NCBI GenBank assembly: GCA_934095965.1 | Contig: CAKOKR010000018.1 | Coordinates: forward strand, 1 to 29,799 | Length of the DNA stretch: 29,799 bases | DNA from: an uncultured Bacilli bacterium | GTDB taxonomy: Bacteria; Bacillota_I; Bacilli_A; RF39; UBA660 | Direction: 5' to 3' | Part shown: piece after piece, positions 1 to 5,813 of the stretch | How the letters are laid out: each line of letters begins with the position of its first letter | Position numbering within the stretch: position 1 is the first letter of the stretch | Made by a program: the position numbers and the translations under genes | The notes under the pieces: model-generated | What the model saw: the letters and a program-made list of their open reading frames with translations, nothing else | Database searches by the model: none | What the model was told of the DNA's origin: nothing

Positions 1-150
1 AAAAAACCTTTAACTGGTAATAGAAGATCACATGCTTTAAATGCAACTAAAATGAAACAAAAACCAAATTTACAAAAGAAGACAATAAATGGAGAAAAAG
101 TTATCATTAGTGCTAGAGAAGCTAGAACTTTAAACAAAAAAGCTGCATAA
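1..150 (+). CDS. rpmB: Ribosomal protein L28, C-terminal part (5' end outside window)
   Basis: The frame opens at base 1 and ends at TAA 148-150, giving the last 49 residues of a small basic protein. The segment GNRRSHALNATK followed by KPNLQKK matches the L28 pattern (GN-x-S/R-H-x-x-N-x-T-x-R/K, then P-N-L-Q), and L28 is about 60 to 65 residues long, so only the N-terminus is missing. L28 is a structural protein of the 50S subunit. The stop codon lies inside a terminator hairpin, so transcription ends directly after the gene. It is the only plus-strand gene at this end of the window. Confidence 0.93.
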   Translation, partial: KKPLTGNRRSHALNATKMKQKPNLQKKTINGEKVIISAREARTLNKKAA

Positions 151-165
151 TTAATGCAGTTTTTT
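136..165 (+). terminator. Intrinsic terminator of rpmB
   Basis: CTGCAT (143-148) and ATGCAG (154-159) form a perfect 6-bp stem with a 5-nt loop. An A-run precedes it and six T follow. The rpmB stop codon lies inside the hairpin. A closely similar CTGCA/TGCAG terminator closes rseP at 25623-25652. Confidence 0.9.
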
Positions 166-198
166 GTATATTTATTTATTATTTGCATATAATATTAT

Positions 199-225
199 TA
201 ACAGGAATGATGTAAATTCCTGTTA
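199..225. repeat. Perfect 10-bp inverted repeat in the rpmB-fic gap
   Basis: TAACAGGAAT (199-208) and ATTCCTGTTA (216-225) are exact reverse complements with a 7-nt spacer. Neither strand has a T-run after it, so it is not a terminator by itself. A TATAAT hexamer lies just upstream at 188-193, without a good -35 box. It could be an operator, or the 5' hairpin of a very short plus-strand RNA ending at the next terminator. Confidence 0.6.
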
Positions 226-236
226 GTAATAAATTA

Positions 237-265
237 GACGGGATTATTCTTTCCCGTCATTTTTT
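237..265. terminator. Terminator overlapping the 3' end of fic
   Basis: GACGGGA (237-243) pairs with TCCCGTC (252-258) around an 8-nt loop. On the plus strand it is followed by six T (260-265). On the minus strand it contains the last codons and the stop of fic but has a poorer T-tract, so termination should be stronger for plus-strand transcription. Confidence 0.7.
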
Positions 266-939
266 ATTTCATAATTTAATAATTGGTCACATACATTATC
301 ATAAATATCTTGAAAATGTAATATTGTGTCTTTTAAATATTTTTTATCTTTATTATATTCTTTTAGACATTCTTTAAACATAAGCATTCTTCCTACTCTA
401 CCATTTCCATCACTTAGAGGATGTATCCTTTCAAAAAAAACGTGAAAATCAATTATATCTTGTAAAGATACATTATCTTGTTTTTTATAATCATTAAGAA
501 GTTTATCTAAATCAGTTTCTACTTCTTCAGGATTACTGGTATGAATTACATTTTGAATACCTATTATATTAGGAATAGTTTTAAATCCTCCGACATTATA
601 AAGAGGATTGTCTTCATTATTTGTTCCTCTTTTTAGTATTTTATGCATTGTTAAAATCATTTCTTTAGTAATAGCATTATCAATATTATCAATCATGTAA
701 TCAAATAATTTAAAATGATTTTTAATTTCTATTAAGTCATCTAGTTTTATTAAATCATCACTTTTAGGAATGAAACTTCTCGTATCAAATATTGCTTCGG
801 TTTGTTCTTCGGTAAGTCTATTACCTTCGATTTTATTTGAGTTATATGAAAATGATATTTGAATAAAATAATAAATATTTCTTTTAAAATTTGATTTTTT
901 TTGATTAATTAAATCTTTTTTTATTTTTAAAGCATTCAT
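244..939 (-). CDS. Fic/DOC family protein, class II (N-terminal autoinhibitory motif)
   Basis: A 231-residue Fic protein. Fic enzymes usually transfer AMP from ATP to a hydroxyl on a target protein. The catalytic loop at residues 173-184 reads HPLSDGNGRVGR, matching HPFx(D/E)GNGRxxR with Phe replaced by Leu. The catalytic His173 and the phosphate-binding Gly-Asn-Gly-Arg are intact. Near the N-terminus, S34-N-K-I-E38-G39 matches the inhibitory (S/T)xxxE(G/N) helix, whose Glu blocks ATP binding; its position before the Fic core defines class II. The start is ATG at 937-939 with AAGGGAGTG upstream. It stands alone with its own promoter, and no antitoxin-like partner lies beside it. The target protein cannot be read from sequence. 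Confidence 0.9.
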   Translation of the reverse strand: MNALKIKKDLINQKKSNFKRNIYYFIQISFSYNSNKIEGNRLTEEQTEAIFDTRSFIPKSDDLIKLDDLIEIKNHFKLFDYMIDNIDNAITKEMILTMHKILKRGTNNEDNPLYNVGGFKTIPNIIGIQNVIHTSNPEEVETDLDKLLNDYKKQDNVSLQDIIDFHVFFERIHPLSDGNGRVGRMLMFKECLKEYNKDKKYLKDTILHFQDIYDNVCDQLLNYEIKNDGKE

Positions 940-959
940 TTAGTCACTCCCTTATATAT

Positions 960-987
960 ATTTTATCAATTATTTAACATATTGTAA
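960..987 (-). promoter_or_regulatory. Promoter of fic
   Basis: On the minus strand, TTACAA (987-982) and TAAAAT (965-960) are separated by 16 bp, with TG one base before the -10 (extended -10). The fic start lies about 21 bases downstream. Confidence 0.6.
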
Positions 988-990
988 ATT

Positions 991-1029
991 AGAAAAAAGA
1001 TTTCTGTTTAAGTTATTACAGAAATCTTT
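991..1029 (-). terminator. Terminator of the 1058-2314 surface-protein gene
   Basis: A perfect 12-bp stem (996-1007 with 1018-1029) with a 10-nt loop, followed on the minus strand by a T-run (complement of 993-998). It lies about 30 bases after the stop codon of the gene. Confidence 0.9.
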
Positions 1030-1057
1030 GTAATCTAGAGTTTGTTAAGTTTGGTAT

Positions 1058-2314
1058 TTATCTAAGTCTGTATGGATCTGTTTCAGAACCTGTATTTCCT
1101 TTAATAAAAGTTACATCATCATTTAAATAAAAGACAGGTCTAACTAAATTAGGTGATGGCATGCCACTAATATAATCAACTATACCTGTTGATGATACTA
1201 TGAAGTTACTTGCAGTACTACCAGATTCTCTTGTTATAGTCCATTCACTTTCACCTAAATACATCCAGCTACTATTTCTTATAGATACATAATTACTAAA
1301 TTGATAACTCCAATAATCTTGGGGAAATGAATAGCCATAATCAGAAGTATACAATAATCCTATTTTAGCATCATAAGTTGTTGCATTATCAGTTGTATTT
1401 GTCGTTACTGGATTTATTATTTCATTTTGATATGCATTTATTACATTTGTTTCACTAATATTTGCTTTAGTATTACCGCCGACTTTCCATGTTGTTGTTG
1501 CTATATATGAACTCCATTCACTGCCAATGTTTTCTAAATAATGTGTATTTAAATTTACAGTGTTTAATAAAGATGTACTCCAAGTATTTCTAACTGTAAC
1601 TGGTGGAGTTTTATAATTCCAATAATAATATACCAGTCTAGTTAATTTTCCAAGATAAGTTGCATCAACTCTATTAAGTTCATGTCCCCATTCTCCATCT
1701 ATATCAAGCCATTCATTTAATGCATAATCTGCCTTTATTAATTTAACTCTATTATCAAATACACCTATTATTCTATATAAGTATTCATCTGGACATATTT
1801 CTTCATCACTTCCAAAACATACATAATTTTTAACTGATGCAGATGTACCAGCAAATCTATATGAGTTGTCATTTGCTCCGTTTGTTAACGACGAATCATG
1901 AAAATAAATATTATTTTCTCCTTGGGTTCCTGTATACAAATTTTTAATATATTCACTAGCCAAAACAGCTGGTTCAACATAAATGTCAAAATAAACATAA
2001 CACTTGTCACTAGAATTTCCTATCATTAACACTTTTTTTGTTTCTTCGTCCCAGATGAGTTTACTTCCCTGTTCACATCCACTTTTTTCAATATTTAATA
2101 TATATCCTTCAGTTGGCCATTCATTAGACTCATATTTTTGATATTTACCTGAACTTGCTTCTGTTTCTATCATCATACTTAGTACATTTTTATTTGTACG
2201 CTTTTCTTCCTTATCTACCTTGTATACTATATTTATTTCAAAATGACTAAAAAAAACAATTGTAATTGATATTAGTATTATTGCTGTTGTTAGTAATAAT
2301 TTTTTATGTTTCAT
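1058..2314 (-). CDS. Secreted or membrane-anchored surface protein, paralogue of 13547-15151
   Basis: A 418-residue protein of unknown function. It begins with a short basic stretch and one hydrophobic segment (about residues 5-22 from the chosen start), a signal peptide or anchor. A small domain follows with a G-S-x-L-x-W-D ... S-D-K-C-Y-V-Y-F-D signature, and then a long C-terminal domain shared with 13547-15151. Common motifs are D-N-S-Y-R-(F/Y)-A-G, N-Y-V-C-F-G-S-D-E-E-x-C, L-Y-R-I-I-G and a final RP-x-(F)-L ... G-T/N ... DP-(Y/I)-RL. No LPXTG sorting signal is seen. A longer frame starts at 2329, but GAGGA lies inside it 8 bases before ATG 2312-2314, so that ATG is chosen. A strong promoter sits upstream, and a divergent XRE regulator suggests direct control. 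Function unknown. Confidence 0.8.
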   Translation of the reverse strand: MKHKKLLLTTAIILISITIVFFSHFEINIVYKVDKEEKRTNKNVLSMMIETEASSGKYQKYESNEWPTEGYILNIEKSGCEQGSKLIWDEETKKVLMIGNSSDKCYVYFDIYVEPAVLASEYIKNLYTGTQGENNIYFHDSSLTNGANDNSYRFAGTSASVKNYVCFGSDEEICPDEYLYRIIGVFDNRVKLIKADYALNEWLDIDGEWGHELNRVDATYLGKLTRLVYYYWNYKTPPVTVRNTWSTSLLNTVNLNTHYLENIGSEWSSYIATTTWKVGGNTKANISETNVINAYQNEIINPVTTNTTDNATTYDAKIGLLYTSDYGYSFPQDYWSYQFSNYVSIRNSSWMYLGESEWTITRESGSTASNFIVSSTGIVDYISGMPSPNLVRPVFYLNDDVTFIKGNTGSETDPYRLR

Positions 2315-2351
2315 ATTTATTCCTCGCATCCATATGATTGTATATAATTAA

Positions 2352-2380
2352 ATATTACACCCATTTGAATTTAATGTCAA
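2352..2380 (-). promoter_or_regulatory. Strong promoter of the 1058-2314 surface-protein gene
   Basis: On the minus strand, TTGACA (2380-2375), a 17-bp spacer and TAATAT (2357-2352), with TG just upstream of the -10. The consensus -35 touches the dyad at 2380-2399, so a bound repressor would compete with RNA polymerase. Confidence 0.8.
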
Positions 2381-2399
2381 TACATTCATTTAAATGTAT
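2380..2399. promoter_or_regulatory. Candidate XRE operator (dyad)
   Basis: ATACATT (2380-2386) and AATGTAT (2393-2399) form a perfect 7-bp inverted repeat with a 6-bp spacer. It overlaps the -35 of the divergent surface-protein promoter and lies 27-46 bases before the XRE start codon. The size and place fit an operator for the XRE protein; the assignment is inferred. Confidence 0.55.
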
Positions 2400-2425
2400 G
2401 AGATGATATTGACAGGTGATGAAAA

Positions 2426-2653
2426 ATGAAAATAGAAAGATTAAGGGAAATTCGCGAAGATTATGATTTAACTCAACAAGATATTGCTAAAGTGTTAAAT
2501 ACTACTCAGCAACAATTTTCAAAATATGAATTAGGTATTATATTAATTCCAATTGAAAAGTTAGCCATACTTGCAGATTATTATAATACAAGTGTTGATT
2601 ATTTAATTGGTAGAACTAATGATGCAAAACCATATGAAAAGAAGAAGCACTAA
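2426..2653 (+). CDS. Small XRE-family (Cro/CI type) transcriptional regulator
   Basis: A 75-residue protein made almost entirely of one HTH_3 domain: L-R-E-I-R-E (helix 1), L-T-Q-Q-D-I-A-K-V-L (helix 2), T-T-Q-Q-Q-F-S-K-Y-E-L-G (recognition helix and following turn), then I-P-I-E-K-L-A-I-L-A-D-Y-Y-N-T-S-V-D-Y-L-I-G, typical of this family. There is no extra sensor or dimerisation domain. The ATG at 2426 has AGGTGATG just upstream. It is divergent from the surface-protein gene and shares its 111-bp control region, which holds a dyad. A repressor of that gene and of itself is the simplest reading. The stop overlaps that of the converging plsC gene by 3 bases. Confidence 0.92.
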   Translation: MKIERLREIREDYDLTQQDIAKVLNTTQQQFSKYELGIILIPIEKLAILADYYNTSVDYLIGRTNDAKPYEKKKH

Positions 2654-2660
2654 GCTTCTT
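2642..2660. terminator. Bidirectional terminator between converging genes
   Basis: AAGAAGC (2642-2648) pairs with GCTTCTT (2654-2660) around a 5-nt loop. T-rich sequence follows on both strands. The stop codons of both converging genes lie in or beside the loop, so one hairpin serves both. Confidence 0.75.
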
Positions 2661-3261
2661 TATTTATTTCATCTTTTAAATTTTCTTCCATTAGTTCTTT
2701 TACTTTTTCATAAAGAAGATTATTAGCATCTTCTAAATCCATGTTGGTTACTTTAAATGGTTTTCCATATCTTATAGTTAAATTTTTACTTCTAAAAACA
2801 TAATCTCCAGTGATACCAAATGGTACTAGATAAGCATCTGTTTTTTTAGCCATTGATACTGCTCCAAATTTAAAGGGAAGCAAAAATTCTTTTGTTTTGT
2901 TTCTAGTTCCTTCTGGGAATAATCCAATTGCGCCATTTTCTTTTAAAGTTTCTATTGCTAACTCTTTTGCTTTACTATCGTGATTTTTTCTATCTACGGA
3001 AATACAACCTACAGCTTTAAAGAACCATGCTGTTTTTTTATTATCAAAATATTCTTTTTTAGCCATGTATCTAACAAATCTTTTTGTTGATATAATAGTT
3101 AAACATTGATCATATAAGTGTTTATGATTACCAACTATTAATATTGCTCCATCTTTTGGTATATTTTCTTTACCTATTACTCTGGGTTTATAATACCATT
3201 TAAATATTGGTCCAAGTATTAATCTACCTAGTCTATATAAAAAAGGCATTTTAGTCATCAT
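2650..3261 (-). CDS. plsC: PlsC-like 1-acyl-glycerol-3-phosphate acyltransferase (third gene of lipid operon)
   Basis: An LPLAT/PlsC-family acyltransferase of about 203 residues, predicted to acylate a lysophospholipid or lysophosphatidate at the membrane. The HX4D catalytic motif is N-H46-K-H-L-Y-D51 and the glycerophosphate-binding motif is FPEGTR at residues 115-120 (numbering from the chosen start). The N-terminus before HX4D is short and hydrophobic, as in bacterial PlsC. The start is uncertain: the longest frame begins at 3282, but the ribosome site GAGGTG is followed at once by four ATG codons in a row (3267 down to 3256). The third is chosen for its spacing; neighbours are equally possible. 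These ATGs overlap the end of the upstream ligase gene, so translation is probably coupled. Confidence 0.88.
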   Translation of the reverse strand: MMTKMPFLYRLGRLILGPIFKWYYKPRVIGKENIPKDGAILIVGNHKHLYDQCLTIISTKRFVRYMAKKEYFDNKKTAWFFKAVGCISVDRKNHDSKAKELAIETLKENGAIGLFPEGTRNKTKEFLLPFKFGAVSMAKKTDAYLVPFGITGDYVFRSKNLTIRYGKPFKVTNMDLEDANNLLYEKVKELMEENLKDEINKEA

Positions 3262-4987
3262 CATCATCACCTCTTGTGTCATTTATTAAGCTATTAAAAT
3301 CTACTTTACCTAATTTAGTTCTAGGTAATCTTTTTCTAAATACAAATTCTTGAGGAATCATATATTTAGATAATTTTTTCTTGCAATATTCTTTTATGTC
3401 ATCTTTTACAAATATTGGAAAATATCCATCTTTTAAAACAATAAAAGCTTTTGGTACTTCTTGTTTGTATGGATGTGGGACACCTACTACCGTACATTGA
3501 AGTACTGCGGGATGAGATTCAATAACTTCTTCAACATGAGATGGATAAACATTGTAACCACTTGAGACAATCATTCTTTTTAATCTTCCTTTATAAAATA
3601 GGAAACCATCTTCATCCATATAACCTAAGTCACCGGTATGAAGCCAAACATGTCCATCTTTATGAACTTGAAGTGCTGTGTTTGTTTCTGATTCATCATT
3701 TAAATAACCTTGCATGAAGGCTTTTGAATGTACACAAATTTCTCCGATTTCTCCGTATGGTAGTGTTTCTCTTGTTGCTGGGTCAATAATTTTTATTTGA
3801 TTTCCTGGAAGAGGTATTCCAACTGAACCACTTTTATTTATATCATCACATGCAAGTGTTACTGCTGCTAGAGCTTCAGATAAACCATAACCTTGAGTTA
3901 TTTTTCCCGGAGAATTATGTTCTTTTAAATACTTATTCATTTTATTTTCTAGTGATTTTGTTAAGATATCACCACCAGATACAATATATTTTAAATTAGA
4001 TAAATCTAAATTTTTAACATTATTGTTACTCATTAATGCTTCGTATAATGTTGGTACACCAAGAACACATGATGGTTTCTTTTTCTTAAACATGATATCA
4101 AATTTTTTAGAATCAAATTTTGGAATAAGAATTGTATAACATCCAAGAGCAAGAGGGGTATGCATTAAAACACTTAAACCAAAACCATGAAAATTAGGCA
4201 TTATTGCAAGACAACAATCACCTGGAAATAAATTCTTCATCATAATATTTTCTTGTAAAGCTCCCAAGATAAATGCTCTATTTTGAATAACAACATTCTT
4301 AGGTTTACCACTTGTTCCCCCACTATGGATAATAACTGCTGGAGTATATGAATCAAATTTTGGAAACTTCATTGTTTCACTAGTTTTATATTTTTGATAA
4401 AAGCTTTTCCATGTATAGAAGTTATCTCTTTTAGGTATTTTTTTATACTTACCTATTATTGATAAGTTATAGATTGTTTTTGTAAGTGTGGGCATATAAT
4501 CTTGAACTTTTGCAAAAATTACTTTTTCTACATTTGATTTATCAATAATGTTTTCAACCTTGCTATAGAATGTATCAAGCATTATTAAGTACTTACTTTT
4601 AGTTGAAGTTAAACTAAATAATATTTCTTCTTCACTAGACATTGGATGAACCATGTTAGCAATAGCTCCGATTTTATTTAAAGCATATAAACTAATTAAA
4701 ACATTTGGTATATTGGGAAGTGTTATAGTTACTATGTCTCCGGATTTAATTCCTGATTTTGTAAATACTTTTGCCCATTCATTAATTTCATCAATAAAGT
4801 TTTTATAAATTTCTTTTTTACCCATGTATTCATATGCATAGTATTCTGGATACAAATAAGCACTCTTTTTTACTTGATCATACATACTTATATTAGGTAT
4901 TTTAATATTTAATTCTTCTTTTGTGTAATATTTAGACCATACTTGTGGTATTTTTTTTCTTCTTCTTAAAAATGAAAATATATCCAA
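3251..4987 (-). CDS. AMP-forming acyl-CoA or acyl-ACP synthetase (ANL superfamily)
   Basis: A full-length adenylate-forming enzyme (578 residues) that activates a carboxylic acid, probably a fatty acid, through an acyl-AMP. The phosphate-binding motif is H221-S-G-G-T-S-G-K-P-K, the Y-G-L-S-E motif lies at 367-371, TGD at 451-453, and the hinge and C-terminal region is G-R-L-K-R-M-I (467-473). The catalytic Lys is K561 in R-T-K-L-G-K561. The start codon is TTG at 4985-4987, with AAAGGGG eight bases upstream inside the end of the preceding plsC gene. The C-terminus is five Asp encoded by a GAT repeat. Flanking acyltransferase genes on both sides recall the acyltransferase-synthetase fusion Aas, so activation of fatty acids for phospholipid repair or synthesis is likely. 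CoA versus ACP cannot be decided. Confidence 0.9.
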   Translation of the reverse strand: MDIFSFLRRRKKIPQVWSKYYTKEELNIKIPNISMYDQVKKSAYLYPEYYAYEYMGKKEIYKNFIDEINEWAKVFTKSGIKSGDIVTITLPNIPNVLISLYALNKIGAIANMVHPMSSEEEILFSLTSTKSKYLIMLDTFYSKVENIIDKSNVEKVIFAKVQDYMPTLTKTIYNLSIIGKYKKIPKRDNFYTWKSFYQKYKTSETMKFPKFDSYTPAVIIHSGGTSGKPKNVVIQNRAFILGALQENIMMKNLFPGDCCLAIMPNFHGFGLSVLMHTPLALGCYTILIPKFDSKKFDIMFKKKKPSCVLGVPTLYEALMSNNNVKNLDLSNLKYIVSGGDILTKSLENKMNKYLKEHNSPGKITQGYGLSEALAAVTLACDDINKSGSVGIPLPGNQIKIIDPATRETLPYGEIGEICVHSKAFMQGYLNDESETNTALQVHKDGHVWLHTGDLGYMDEDGFLFYKGRLKRMIVSSGYNVYPSHVEEVIESHPAVLQCTVVGVPHPYKQEVPKAFIVLKDGYFPIFVKDDIKEYCKKKLSKYMIPQEFVFRKRLPRTKLGKVDFNSLINDTRGDDDDD

Positions 4988-4988
4988 T

Positions 4989-5555
4989 TTAATTTCCCCT
5001 TTCCTTACTAATTATATTCATGAGTCTTTCATTTTCTTTAACTAAATCATCTTTTATATAAATTTTATCTAAAAATTTTATAGTCAAGTTGTTTTTGAAT
5101 ATATTATATTTGCCTGTTATAACAAAAGGTATTATTGGACTATTGGTATCACTAGACATTTTTACTGCACCTTTTTTAAACTTTAACATTACACCAGTTT
5201 TTTCTGTGGTGCCTTCTGGAAATATACCTATTACTAAATCATTCTTTAATACTTTTTCAGCGTTGTGTAAGGCATTACCATCTCTATTTTTTCGATCAAC
5301 GGGAATTAAACCTAGATTAGAAAATATTATTTTTTTTGGACCTTGCCATAATTCATTTTTGGCTAGAAAGTGAATTTCTCTTTTAGTTGATGACATCAAA
5401 AGTACTGCATCAAAGATACTTGTATGGTTTCCCGCTAGAACACAGCGACCTTCTTTTGGTATATTTTCTTTTCCTATGATGCTTGGTCTAAAGAAGATTT
5501 TAACAAAACCCGTTACTATGGGTCTTAATATTTTATAAAATAAACAATCATTCAT
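4989..5555 (-). CDS. plsC: PlsC-like 1-acyl-glycerol-3-phosphate acyltransferase (first gene of lipid operon)
   Basis: A second LPLAT/PlsC-family protein, 188 residues from the chosen start. It has N-H44-T-S-I-F-D49 (HX4D), V-D-R-K-N after the second block, and FPEGTTEKT at residues 112-120. It resembles the protein at 2650-3261 (both share the I-G-K-E-N-I-P-K segment before HX4D), so these are paralogues around the ligase gene. A longer frame starts at 5585, but GTGAGGA lies inside it nine bases before ATG 5553-5555, so that ATG is taken. One base separates its stop from the TTG start of the ligase, which implies co-translation. Whether the two acyltransferases differ in position or donor specificity cannot be seen. 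Confidence 0.88.
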   Translation of the reverse strand: MNDCLFYKILRPIVTGFVKIFFRPSIIGKENIPKEGRCVLAGNHTSIFDAVLLMSSTKREIHFLAKNELWQGPKKIIFSNLGLIPVDRKNRDGNALHNAEKVLKNDLVIGIFPEGTTEKTGVMLKFKKGAVKMSSDTNSPIIPFVITGKYNIFKNNLTIKFLDKIYIKDDLVKENERLMNIISKERGN

Positions 5556-5636
5556 GTTATCATTCCTCACATAATATTGTAACAAAATTTATGAAAAAAG
5601 TCTCTAGTTATTGTGAAATTTTTTGAAATTTTCAAT

Positions 5637-5665
5637 TTGACAAACATGAATTTATGTGATATTAT
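5637..5665 (+). promoter_or_regulatory. Strong plus-strand promoter of a candidate small RNA
   Basis: TTGACA (5637-5642), a 17-bp spacer and TATTAT (5660-5665). No plus-strand ORF follows; a terminator lies about 110 bases downstream. A second -10-like TATAAT at 5688-5693 lacks a matching -35. Confidence 0.75.
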
Positions 5666-5671
5666 GTATTT

Positions 5672-5776
5672 AGCAAAAAGGTTTGCGTATAATAAAAAAA
5701 GGAACACTCCAATTTTGCATGTTGGGTGTTAACCGTTTTGTCGATTTACTCAATCAATGTGATTGGGTATTTTTTT
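5672..5776 (+). ncRNA. Candidate small structured RNA, about 105 nt
   Basis: A strong promoter places the transcript start near 5672. Three hairpins follow: GCAAA/TTTGC (5673-5686), a stronger stem of AACAC-T-CCAA with TTGG-GTGTT (5703-5730, one bulged T), and a terminator of ACTCAATC with GATTGGGT (5748-5768) followed by seven T (5770-5776). There is no ORF or ribosome site worth naming. It lies between the converging or diverging minus-strand genes plsC and valS and is not antisense to either coding region. I do not recognise it as SRP RNA, 6S, tmRNA or a known riboswitch. A regulatory or housekeeping small RNA is possible. Confidence 0.6.
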
Positions 5777-5782
5777 ATATTT

Positions 5783-5813
5783 AAAAAAGAACGCATAACT
5801 CTATGCATTCTTT
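5783..5813 (-). terminator. Terminator of valS
   Basis: On the minus strand AAAGAATGCATA pairs with TATGCGTTCTTT (one G-T pair) around a 4-nt loop, followed by a T-run (complement of 5783-5788). The valS stop codon (5801-5803) lies at the apex. Confidence 0.88.
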
